Shown in pieces: positions 1-4,738 of a stretch of 5,264 nucleotides of DNA. The stretch is from an uncultured bacterium (GTDB lineage: Bacteria; Patescibacteriota; Minisyncoccia; Phycocordibacterales; UBA9973). Made by a program: the position numbers and the translations under genes. How positions within the stretch are numbered: the first letter of the stretch is position 1; the number at the start of each line of letters is the position of its first letter. The stretch is from assembly GCA_903821415.1 (NCBI GenBank), contig CAIJLF010000122.1, positions 1-5,264 of the forward strand, given 5' to 3'. The notes under the pieces were generated by a model. The model was not told the DNA's origin. It saw nothing but the letters and a program-made list of their open reading frames with translations, and searched no databases.

Positions 1-75
1 ACCAACACCAACACCAACACCAACACCAACACCAACACCAACACCAACACCAACACCAACACCAACACCAACACC
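1..75. repeat. Hexanucleotide tandem repeat (ACCAAC)12.5 coding for Pro-Thr
   Basis: The unit ACCAAC repeats without a single mismatch from the window edge to base 75 (12.5 copies visible), so the array may extend further left. Read in the frame of the gene that ends at 550, it encodes alternating Pro and Thr. The unit is a multiple of three, so copy-number changes would lengthen or shorten the linker without breaking the frame. The perfect identity at DNA level suggests recent expansion by replication slippage. Confidence 0.97.
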
Positions 76-550
76 TATTATTCAACAAACGAAAACTGAT
101 TCTTTGGTTAATTTAAATGAGATTGGATGTCAGGGAGGTAAATTATTTATAAATTCTGAAAATTTAGATAATATACCAGTTGATAAAAGCGGAAATTATA
201 TTGCAAAATTTTCCGACAAAGTAGAATTAGTAGCTGTAACAACATCTGAAATACAAGGTAAGATTTGTGCGATAGCTATTTCACTTCCTAAAAATAATGG
301 CGAGGTCGTTTTTGACGCCAAATCTACTTCTAAGGCTTTGTTATATATGACATTTGGATTATATACAAAAACATTAGGGCCAGTAGAAGCTGAGAAAGTT
401 TTAAACATAATAGAAAATTTAAATTCATTTCCTGGTCTTTATGCTTTTATGAAAAAAAATCTTTCTAATGGCTATGAAAAATTAGAAAATAATTCTGAAT
501 ATGAAACATTATTTAAAAAATGTATTGATGAATTAATTAGTAAAAATTAA
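2..550 (+). CDS. 3' part of a surface/secreted protein with a (PT)n linker and C-terminal domain
   Basis: The frame is open from the left edge, so the true start lies outside. The visible 182 residues are (PT)12, a ten-residue spacer beginning PIIQQ, and a 148-residue domain ending at TAA 548-550. The first ~65 residues of the domain (GKLFINSENL..., VELVAVTTSE, ICAIAISLPK) look beta-rich. From about AKSTSKALLYM onward it looks helical (AEKVLNIIENL, ETLFKKCIDEL). From memory, the S-T-x-A-L-hydrophobic start followed by helices resembles a segment after Ig-like or carboxypeptidase-like domains in bacterial surface proteins; I cannot confirm a family. Pro-Thr linkers typically separate domains of extracellular proteins, so export is inferred, but no signal peptide is visible here. 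A TTG at 104 could be taken as a start, but the uninterrupted PT frame upstream argues against it. No convincing GC-rich terminator follows. Confidence 0.85.
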   Translation, partial: PTPTPTPTPTPTPTPTPTPTPTPTPIIQQTKTDSLVNLNEIGCQGGKLFINSENLDNIPVDKSGNYIAKFSDKVELVAVTTSEIQGKICAIAISLPKNNGEVVFDAKSTSKALLYMTFGLYTKTLGPVEAEKVLNIIENLNSFPGLYAFMKKNLSNGYEKLENNSEYETLFKKCIDELISKN

Positions 551-671
551 TGAAATCTCGCTAAATTTAAATAGTATTATTTATAGTTAAATTTCCCATT
601 TCGTCTCAGATTTGTAGCAAAATTTAGAACCACATTTTTTAAAATAGTAATTTTTTACAGATTGGTACAGA

Positions 672-700
672 TTCAACCTTAAATAGTTTTAGTGTATAAT
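672..700 (+). promoter_or_regulatory. Sigma70-type promoter, apparently leaderless, for the DUF4440 gene
   Basis: A perfect -10 TATAAT (695-700) lies 17 bases after a weak -35 TTCAAC (672-677). The -10 ends six bases before ATG 707, so transcription would begin at or within a base or two of the start codon. No Shine-Dalgarno sequence is present. A direct repeat TACAGATT (656-663 and 666-673, one helical turn apart) abuts the -35 and could bind an activator; that is speculative. The rest of 551-706 is AT-rich. It holds only an A/T hairpin (563-570 with 587-594) lacking a U tract. Confidence 0.6.
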
Positions 701-706
701 AAATTT

Positions 707-1075
707 ATGGAAAATCTTGATGAAATAATATTCGAACTCGAAAACAAACTCCAGCAACCCGATATTAGAAAATCTATAGAACAATTAGAAGATTTAATCT
801 CTGATGATTTTATAGAGTTTGGAAGTTCTGGACAAATTTATGCAAAATAAGATGTGTTGAATAATCTCCCTGTTTCCTTTGAAATTAAGTTTATTATGTC
901 TGATTTTAGAATTAAAATACTTAGTACTGATATTGTTCAATCTTTATTTAAGACAGAGAAAATAAATCCGCTAACAGGTATTACAACTCGTTCTCTCAGA
1001 AGTTCTTTATGGAGGAACGAAAATGGTAAATGGAAGATGTTATTTCATCAAGGGACACCTACAAAAGAGATTTAG
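707..1075 (+). pseudogene. DUF4440 / NTF2-like (SnoaL-fold) protein interrupted by an in-frame TAA
   Basis: ATG 707 opens a 47-codon stretch (MENLDEIIFELENKL... to SGQIYAK) that stops at TAA 848-850. The same frame continues as DVLNNLPVSFEIKF... to TAG 1073-1075. Together they make one ~121-residue DUF4440-type protein: an N-terminal helix, the DDFIEFGSSG motif, the SDFRIKILS strand, the SLRSSLW strand and a terminal W-K-M-L-F-H-Q-G-T-P motif. Length and motif order match an intact family member, so only one codon is wrong. From memory, relatives often have Gln at this point (Y-x-K-Q-x-V), and CAA to TAA is a single transition. DUF4440 proteins are small NTF2-like cone-fold proteins, some ketosteroid-isomerase-like, mostly of unknown substrate. 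Alternatives are a sequencing error, readthrough, or reinitiation at GTG 854, which would give 73 residues lacking the first helix. TAA clearly ends other genes here, so a reassigned codon is unlikely. Confidence 0.85.
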
Positions 1076-1114
1076 CTTTTTATAATACTTATTTATAATT
1101 TAAATTATTTTCTT

Positions 1115-1145
1115 GTATCACTGTACATAAGTGGTATTTAATTTT
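1115..1145 (+). terminator. Weak candidate terminator after the DUF4440 gene
   Basis: TATCACT (1116-1122) can pair with AGTGGTA (1130-1136) across a seven-base loop, with one G-U pair. A T-rich run follows (TTTAATTTT from 1137). The stem is short and only moderately GC, so efficiency is doubtful, but its place 40 bases after the stop is right. A 14-bp A/T-only palindrome at 1095-1108 is more likely chance. Confidence 0.3.
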
Positions 1146-1179
1146 ATAAGTATATTTAATATCTAGAAATATATTAATT

Positions 1180-1188
1180 TGATATAAT
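1180..1188 (+). promoter_or_regulatory. Extended -10 promoter upstream of the 615-residue envelope gene
   Basis: TGATATAAT is a perfect extended -10 (TGnTATAAT) with no recognisable -35, as extended -10 promoters allow. Transcription would start near 1195, giving a leader of about 64 bases. An alternative lies closer: TATATA at 1247-1252 ends six bases before ATG 1259, the leaderless spacing seen at two other genes here, but has no -35. TATAAA at 1222-1227 is a third option. No Shine-Dalgarno site precedes the ATG. Confidence 0.5.
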
Positions 1189-1258
1189 AAAAATTCGATG
1201 GTTTATAGTAGATAATCATTGTATAAAATTATTAATTTATCAATCTTATATATAAAAA

Positions 1259-3106
1259 ATGAAGAAATATTTATTTAGTGTCTTGTTCTTAAGTTTGGGA
1301 TTATTGATTATTAATCCAGTTTCTGTTTTTGCTTCTGAAGATTTAACTATTACAAAAACTTGTAGTACTACAGATTGTGCTAGTCCAGACTCTTTCCCTT
1401 TTTCTATCACTGGTACAAACAGTAGTGTCAATGCTTCTCCTAGTCTAGATAGTTCAATCGGTTATACTAAAACCTACACAGGTTTTCAAAGTGCAGTACC
1501 TGACCCAGGACCACAACCAACAAATACTTATACGATAACAGAAAACACTCCGACAGGGTGGGGAGCTTCTACTGTGGCTTGCAGTACTATAAATAGTACT
1601 GCAAGTATAGTGTTTGATACTTCAAATATAGCGGAAACATCAGCACATATCACTTGTACTTTTACGAGTACAAAACTACCAGTGAATGGAACTTGGTCAG
1701 TATGGTCACCATCGACAAGTGCATGTGGTACAGGTACATTTACACAGACTAGAAGTTGTTTAGGTGCATCAAATGGAGGGACTTGTCCATCTGATGCAGA
1801 TGGAGTTCTAACATCAAAAGATACACAAAAAAATGCTTGCTCTCAGGGTCCAGCTGTCAGTTTTAATACTTCAAATGCATTAGCATTTATTTCTGCGCAA
1901 CAAAATTCCGATGGATCATTTGCTTCAACTACTTCTACAGACTGGGCAGCTGTAGCATTTGGAGCTTCTGATCCTGGAGCATCAAAGTCTAGACTCACTT
2001 CGTATTTATCAGGAGCTAGACCTGTACTCTCAGATACTATCGACTACGAGAGGCATGCTATGGCTCTAGAAGCACTAGGTATAGATCCATATGTTGGAAC
2101 AAGGGTAGACTATATAACTCCAATAATAAATGCTTTTGATGGGACACAAATTGGTAATCCAAATTCAGAGGTCGATGATATCTTTGCAATTTTCCCACTG
2201 ACGAAAGCTGGCTATAGCTCTAGTGATTCAATTATTAAAAAAGAGATTTTATATATTATTTCTAAACAAAAGGCAAATGGTTCTTGGGGTGATGATGATA
2301 AATTAACAGCAGATGCTATTCAGGCCTTAGGTCCATTTTACATGACCCCTGGGTATGGTAGGACAATGGGTATGGCAATGGGATATCTAGCTTCAAAACA
2401 ACAGACAGACGGTGGTTGGGGAGATATAGAATCAACTTCTGTTGTAGCGACTATGTTAAACGCAATGAAGGAAAGTGACCCATCACGTTTTGTCCCTCTT
2501 ACAAGCTCTACTGGTCTTTTACCTTCTGATTATATAGCTCTTGCACAACAGAATGACGGTGGTGTTTTATTTGCTGATCGTATTTTAGGTACTAGTCATG
2601 CAGTCGTTGCTATCTCGACTAAGAGCTGGCTCACTATTTTACATTCATTCTCTAAACCAGCCCCAGTGGTAGCTTCGGGAGGTGGTAATGTTACTTCTAC
2701 TCCTCCTTCCACTCCTGAGGTTAATGTAGTTCCACCTTTACCAGCACTCATATCGATTCCTGGATGTGACAATAGTACAATAGGATTTAGCTCTGTAAAT
2801 GGTCAGTCTTGTGCAAAAAATTTAGTTAAAAAAGAAATAGTTAAGGTTGATAATTTACTGATAACTCCTCCAACAAATCTAACTCCTATAAAATACAATC
2901 TAGGGACTAAGATTCTTAGGATTGGAAGTAAGGGTGAAGCAGTTAAGGAATTACAAAGATATTTAAATAGCATCTTAAATTTAGGTTTAGTTATCGATGG
3001 TAAAATCGGCCATAAGACAATATCTATAATAAAAAAATGGCAGGTTAGTAAGGGGCTCGTTCCAGATGGTCTTATAGGGCCAAAAGCAAAAGAAATTATG
3101 AAATAG
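1259..3106 (+). CDS. Secreted multidomain envelope protein: prealbumin-like, TSP1-like, alpha/alpha-toroid repeats, peptidoglycan-binding
   Basis: The 615-residue product starts with a signal peptide (MKK, hydrophobic core 5-20, cleavage predicted after VFA at 25). Residues ~28-138 look like a SpaA/prealbumin-type beta domain (LTITKTC, YTITE, ITCTFT; Cys 35, 40, 108, 133). Residues 141-197 form a thrombospondin-type-1-like module (WSVWS, CGTGTFTQTRSC). Residues ~200-465 carry prenyltransferase / squalene-cyclase-like alpha/alpha-toroid repeats, marked by QQNSDGSFA, KQKANGSWGD, KQQTDGGWGD and QQNDGG. The canonical cyclase DxDD is absent; the nearest match is EVDD (304-307), and with export a terpene-cyclase role is unlikely. 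A Pro/Ser/Thr linker with Cys503 and Cys518 leads to a PG_binding_1 domain (~550-614: LRIGSKGEAVKELQ, DGKIG, GLVPDGLIGP). The protein is probably anchored non-covalently to peptidoglycan, displaying its other domains outside. The overall pattern resembles Parcubacteria surface proteins. Function beyond wall binding is unknown. Confidence 0.9.
   Translation: MKKYLFSVLFLSLGLLIINPVSVFASEDLTITKTCSTTDCASPDSFPFSITGTNSSVNASPSLDSSIGYTKTYTGFQSAVPDPGPQPTNTYTITENTPTGWGASTVACSTINSTASIVFDTSNIAETSAHITCTFTSTKLPVNGTWSVWSPSTSACGTGTFTQTRSCLGASNGGTCPSDADGVLTSKDTQKNACSQGPAVSFNTSNALAFISAQQNSDGSFASTTSTDWAAVAFGASDPGASKSRLTSYLSGARPVLSDTIDYERHAMALEALGIDPYVGTRVDYITPIINAFDGTQIGNPNSEVDDIFAIFPLTKAGYSSSDSIIKKEILYIISKQKANGSWGDDDKLTADAIQALGPFYMTPGYGRTMGMAMGYLASKQQTDGGWGDIESTSVVATMLNAMKESDPSRFVPLTSSTGLLPSDYIALAQQNDGGVLFADRILGTSHAVVAISTKSWLTILHSFSKPAPVVASGGGNVTSTPPSTPEVNVVPPLPALISIPGCDNSTIGFSSVNGQSCAKNLVKKEIVKVDNLLITPPTNLTPIKYNLGTKILRIGSKGEAVKELQRYLNSILNLGLVIDGKIGHKTISIIKKWQVSKGLVPDGLIGPKAKEIMK
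1578..1605. repeat. Perfect 13-bp inverted repeat inside the envelope gene
   Basis: CTTGCAGTACTAT (1578-1590) and its exact reverse complement (1593-1605) flank a two-base AA spacer; flanking G1577 and T1606 could add a wobble pair. The repeat encodes residues ~107-115 (CSTINSTAS) within the prealbumin-like domain. No T tract follows, so it is not an intrinsic terminator. It could form an mRNA hairpin or a cruciform, or be a recombination or protein-binding site. Confidence 0.9.
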
Positions 3107-3154
3107 ACTAGGAAATCATACGGAAACATACCTAGTATTTGTCTAACTGATATT

Positions 3155-3194
3155 AAAAAACAGCACCAAGGATTCCCTTGGCGCTGTTTTTTTT
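3155..3194. terminator. Bidirectional rho-independent terminator between convergent genes
   Basis: CAGC (3161-3164) pairs with GCTG (3183-3186) and CCAAGG (3166-3171) with CCTTGG (3176-3181), around a four-base loop with one A-C mismatch. Six A precede the stem and eight T follow it (3187-3194). Either strand therefore gives a GC stem plus U run. It serves the 1259-3106 gene on the plus strand and the DUF378 gene on the minus strand, whose stop codon begins four bases beyond it. Confidence 0.93.
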
Positions 3195-3198
3195 GGGA

Positions 3199-3405
3199 TT
3201 ATTTCTTTGAGAAATTCATGAATTGAGTTGCTAGAAAAATAGCAGATATTCCAACTAGGGAATAGACTATTCTTGATAAAGAAGACATATTACCAAAGAT
3301 AGTAGCAACTAAATCAAAATTAAACATTCCAACCAGTCCCCAGTTTAAACCACCTACCATAACTAATATTAATGATATTGTGTCTAATGTGTTAAGTTTT
3401 TTCAT
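3199..3405 (-). CDS. DUF378 family small integral membrane protein (YuzA-like)
   Basis: The 68-residue product has two predicted membrane helices (about 9-29 and 44-62), a short polar N-terminus (MKKLNTLD) and a basic C-terminus (FSKK). It carries the family hallmark GGLNWGLVG (18-26), the D-L-V-A-x-I-F-G segment and LSRIVYSLVGISAIF. DUF378 proteins are usually 65-80 residues, so this one is complete; their function is not established. It is convergent with the envelope gene, sharing its terminator, and divergent from the cobalamin-type regulator, with 74 bases between the start codons. A palindrome in that gap could let the regulator act on this gene; this is inference. No Shine-Dalgarno sequence precedes ATG 3405 (upstream is A/T only). 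Confidence 0.92.
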   Translation of the reverse strand: MKKLNTLDTISLILVMVGGLNWGLVGMFNFDLVATIFGNMSSLSRIVYSLVGISAIFLATQFMNFSKK

Positions 3406-3444
3406 TTTATTATTTTAAATTTTATTTATAAATCCGACCTGTTA

Positions 3445-3473
3445 TTGATATTTCTAATAATATAGTCTATATT
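3445..3473 (+). promoter_or_regulatory. Leaderless sigma70-type promoter of the cobalamin-type regulator
   Basis: TTGATA (3445-3450), a 17-base spacer and TATATT (3468-3473) end six bases before ATG 3480, placing the transcription start at or next to the A of the start codon. There is no Shine-Dalgarno sequence. The same -10-to-ATG distance occurs at the DUF4440 gene. The -10 is covered by the 15-bp palindrome, so a bound repressor would block RNA polymerase directly. Confidence 0.65.
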
Positions 3474-3485
3474 GAAATCATGCAA
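3457..3485 (-). promoter_or_regulatory. Possible promoter for the DUF378 gene
   Basis: On the minus strand TTGCAT (3485-3480) and TATTAT (3462-3457) are 17 bases apart, giving a start near 3450 and a ~45-base leader. The -35 overlaps the start codon of the divergent regulator, and most of the 15-bp palindrome falls in the spacer. The -35 matches consensus at only three of six positions. A TATAAA nearer the gene (3430-3425) is an alternative. Confidence 0.3.
3459..3473. promoter_or_regulatory. 15-bp palindrome, candidate operator
   Basis: AATATAGTCTATATT is a perfect inverted repeat with seven-base arms around a single centre base. It overlaps the -10 of the downstream HTH/cobalamin-domain gene and lies in the divergent intergenic region. 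Dimeric or tetrameric MerR/CarH-type regulators bind inverted repeats over their own promoters, so autoregulation is a reasonable inference. A/T richness raises the odds of a chance palindrome. Confidence 0.55.
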
Positions 3486-4328
3486 ATCATGCATTTCACA
3501 CCACCACAGTTATCGGAAATTTTCCAGGTAAATGAAACAACTATAAAACGATGGATATGGAAAGGCAAGCTAAAGGCCAACACTACAAATGGTGGGCATT
3601 ATAGAGTTACAAACGAACAATTGCAGGATTTTATAAGGTTGTACCCACAATTATCAATTAATTCATATATTATAAGAAGGTATAATAATGAAAAGGAAAA
3701 AAATGTAAATGGATGGGAAGAGTATTATAAATTGATATTAAATAATAAACACAAGGAAGCATTTATCTTATTACAATCAGTATACATATCCGGTAATAAT
3801 ATTTCGATTATCATTGATGAATATATAGTACCTGTACTTTGGAAGATTGGCTTTGAGTACAGTAAGGGCAGTATATCTATTTATGAAGAGCATAGGATGA
3901 GTTTTAGAATAAATGAACACTTAGCGAGATTTGAACAGTTCGTCGGTAGTAATATCCAGAAAAATAAAAAAGTTATACTTCTGTGTGCAAAGGGGGAGAA
4001 TCATATGATACCTCTTCAAATGCTTAATCTAATATTGAGTAAAAATAATCGGGATACACATGTACTTGGTATCAATATATCATATGAAGAACTCGAAAAA
4101 GCTGTCAGTGATATAAAGCCTAATATGATATGTATAACAAAGAGTTATACAGAAGATAATCCTAAAAAATACTTAGAAAAAACAATAATCCTTGCAAAAA
4201 AGTATAAAATGTTTATTGCTCTTGGTGGTTCTGGTTGGAGTGTAGATATCAAGAAAGCTCCAATTGGAAAATATATTGGATGGTTTGATTCAATGATTAA
4301 TTTCGAAAAATTTTTAATTAAAAAATAG
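3480..4328 (+). CDS. MerR/excisionase-type HTH regulator with cobalamin-binding domain (CarH/LitR-like)
   Basis: The product has 282 residues, close to CarH length. Residues ~5-55 form an HTH of MerR/excisionase type (LSEIFQVNETTIKRWIWKGK, then GGHYRV). Residues ~80-155 match the B12-binding helical bundle (VPVLWKIGFEYSKG, then YEEHRMSF). Residues ~163-282 match the Rossmann-like B12-binding domain (VILLCAKGENHMIPLQM, then ALGGSGW). CarH represses in the dark with adenosyl-cobalamin and releases DNA in light. Aligned by eye, His175 in E-N-H corresponds to the lower cobalt ligand (CarH His177), and Glu137-His138 to CarH Glu141-His142. Tyr127 and Ser128 replace CarH Trp131 and His132, and Pro178 replaces the Gly of D/E-x-H-x-x-G. 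Cobalamin binding is plausible; a CarH-like light response is not assured. ATG 3480 is chosen for its promoter spacing; ATG 3489 is the alternative. It is transcribed alone and probably autoregulated. Confidence 0.85.
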   Translation: MQIMHFTPPQLSEIFQVNETTIKRWIWKGKLKANTTNGGHYRVTNEQLQDFIRLYPQLSINSYIIRRYNNEKEKNVNGWEEYYKLILNNKHKEAFILLQSVYISGNNISIIIDEYIVPVLWKIGFEYSKGSISIYEEHRMSFRINEHLARFEQFVGSNIQKNKKVILLCAKGENHMIPLQMLNLILSKNNRDTHVLGINISYEELEKAVSDIKPNMICITKSYTEDNPKKYLEKTIILAKKYKMFIALGGSGWSVDIKKAPIGKYIGWFDSMINFEKFLIKK

Positions 4329-4368
4329 ACTAAATTTCGATAAGTATATGTTTATACTTTAAATAGTT

Positions 4369-4393
4369 TGATTTTGCCACATTGACAAAATCA
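4369..4393. repeat. Inverted repeat spanning the -35 of the downstream promoter
   Basis: TGATTTTG (4369-4376) and CAAAATCA (4386-4393) are exact reverse complements around a nine-base loop. The right arm overlaps the last bases of the -35 TTGACA. It may be an operator, or a weak terminator-like hairpin for the regulator gene 40 bases upstream. No U tract follows, so the operator reading is preferred. Confidence 0.5.
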
Positions 4394-4410
4394 TATATTT
4401 ATGCTATTTT
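4382..4410 (+). promoter_or_regulatory. Strong near-consensus promoter of the two-gene small operon
   Basis: A consensus -35 TTGACA (4382-4387), a 17-base spacer and TATTTT (4405-4410) with an extended TG (4402-4403) make the best promoter in the window. The start is expected near 4417, giving a leader of roughly 85 bases. Inverted repeats overlap both boxes (4369-4393 and 4404-4420), which suggests regulation. Confidence 0.8.
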
Positions 4411-4420
4411 AACAAAATAG
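4404..4420. promoter_or_regulatory. Inverted repeat over the -10 and start site, candidate operator
   Basis: CTATTTT and AAAATAG are exact reverse complements separated by AAC. The pair covers the whole -10 box and the predicted transcription start, a classical repressor position. It is unlike the 15-bp palindrome at 3459-3473, so a different binding protein is likely if it is functional. Confidence 0.45.
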
Positions 4421-4423
4421 TAG

Positions 4424-4499
4424 TTCTTTGATATTTATAGTTTTATTAGGTGAACAGAGGAGATTTATATAAGTCTTTTGTGTTCACCTTTAATAAAAC
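4424..4499 (+). promoter_or_regulatory. Structured mRNA leader: boxA-like element and long hairpin
   Basis: TTCTTTGA (4424-4431) resembles the boxA core that recruits NusB/S10 in rRNA leaders. A hairpin follows. AGGTGAACA (4448-4456) pairs exactly with TGTTCACCT (4481-4489). After a two-base bulge on the 3' side, GTTTTATT (4440-4447) pairs with AATAAAAC (4492-4499), giving 17 pairs in all. The 24-base loop begins with the Shine-Dalgarno-like GAGGAG (4457-4462). The left arm contains AGGTGA, which is also SD-like, and the right arm TCACCT looks like the 16S anti-SD core. No U tract follows, so it is not a terminator. A role in translation control or mRNA stability is inferred. Confidence 0.6.
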
Positions 4500-4503
4500 A
4501 AAT

Positions 4504-4734
4504 ATGAATATGAAAAAGCAAATTGTGGAACACATTGAGGAATTAAAAAAATATCCTCAAAAAATATTAATGCTAATTGGATTAATATTAATGATTATAG
4601 GCTTAATACTCTCTTCCGACAAGATAGTTCATCCTGTTCTATACTTAGGTGTTGATGTAGCAATTTTTGGGCTAATACTCTATATAAGAAAATTATTTAT
4701 TTGTATTAAAGAAATAATTAAATTTAAAAACTAG
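4504..4734 (+). CDS. Small two-helix membrane protein, unrecognised
   Basis: From ATG 4504 the product has 76 residues: a charged amphipathic N-terminus (KKQIVEHIEELKKYP), a first membrane helix (ILMLIGLILMIIGLIL), a short loop (SSDKIVHP), a second helix (PVLYLGVDVAIFGLILYI) and a basic tail ending KEIIKFKN. Positive charges on both flanks suggest both termini are cytoplasmic. I do not recognise a family. The frame opens earlier, and GTG 4450 would give 94 residues, but that start lies inside the left arm of the leader hairpin with no ribosome site. ATG 4510 is another option. No clear Shine-Dalgarno sequence lies at normal distance; GAGGAG at 4457-4462 is over 40 bases upstream. It is the first gene of a two-gene operon and its stop is four bases before the next ATG, so the pair is probably translationally coupled. 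Confidence 0.75.
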   Translation: MNMKKQIVEHIEELKKYPQKILMLIGLILMIIGLILSSDKIVHPVLYLGVDVAIFGLILYIRKLFICIKEIIKFKN

Positions 4735-4738
4735 AAAA

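Noticed and set aside
1..75. CRISPR array
   Set aside because: The units are contiguous six-base copies with no spacers, and they encode Pro-Thr in an open frame.
196..408. Minus-strand reading frame of 70 residues
   Set aside because: It lies wholly inside the plus-strand surface-protein gene and has no recognisable motif or promoter.
104..550. Separate gene starting at TTG 104
   Set aside because: The same frame is open through the Pro-Thr repeat to the left edge, so this is the C-terminal part of a longer gene.
563..594. A/T hairpin AAATTTAA/TTAAATTT as a terminator of the first gene
   Set aside because: There is no GC in the stem, the loop is 16 bases, and CCC rather than a T run follows.
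854..1075. Independent 73-residue gene starting at GTG 854
   Set aside because: It continues the DUF4440 frame from ATG 707 exactly, with matching family motifs on both sides of the TAA; better read as one broken gene.
707..1075. Alternative genetic code with TAA as Gln
   Set aside because: TAA cleanly ends at least three other genes here (550, 3199 minus strand, 5149), so reassignment does not fit.
1246..1431. Minus-strand reading frame of 61 residues
   Set aside because: It is antisense to the signal peptide and first domain of the envelope gene, with no family resemblance.
2803..3129. Minus-strand reading frame of 108 residues
   Set aside because: It is antisense to the clear peptidoglycan-binding domain, and the bidirectional terminator blocks transcription from the right.
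3107..3136. ACTAGG/CCTAGT inverted repeat right after the envelope gene stop
   Set aside because: The stem is six pairs with an 18-base loop; the much stronger terminator 25 bases later explains the ending.
4342..4359. AAGTATA/TATACTT hairpin as terminator of the regulator gene
   Set aside because: The stem has a single G-C pair and no U tract, so it is too weak to call.
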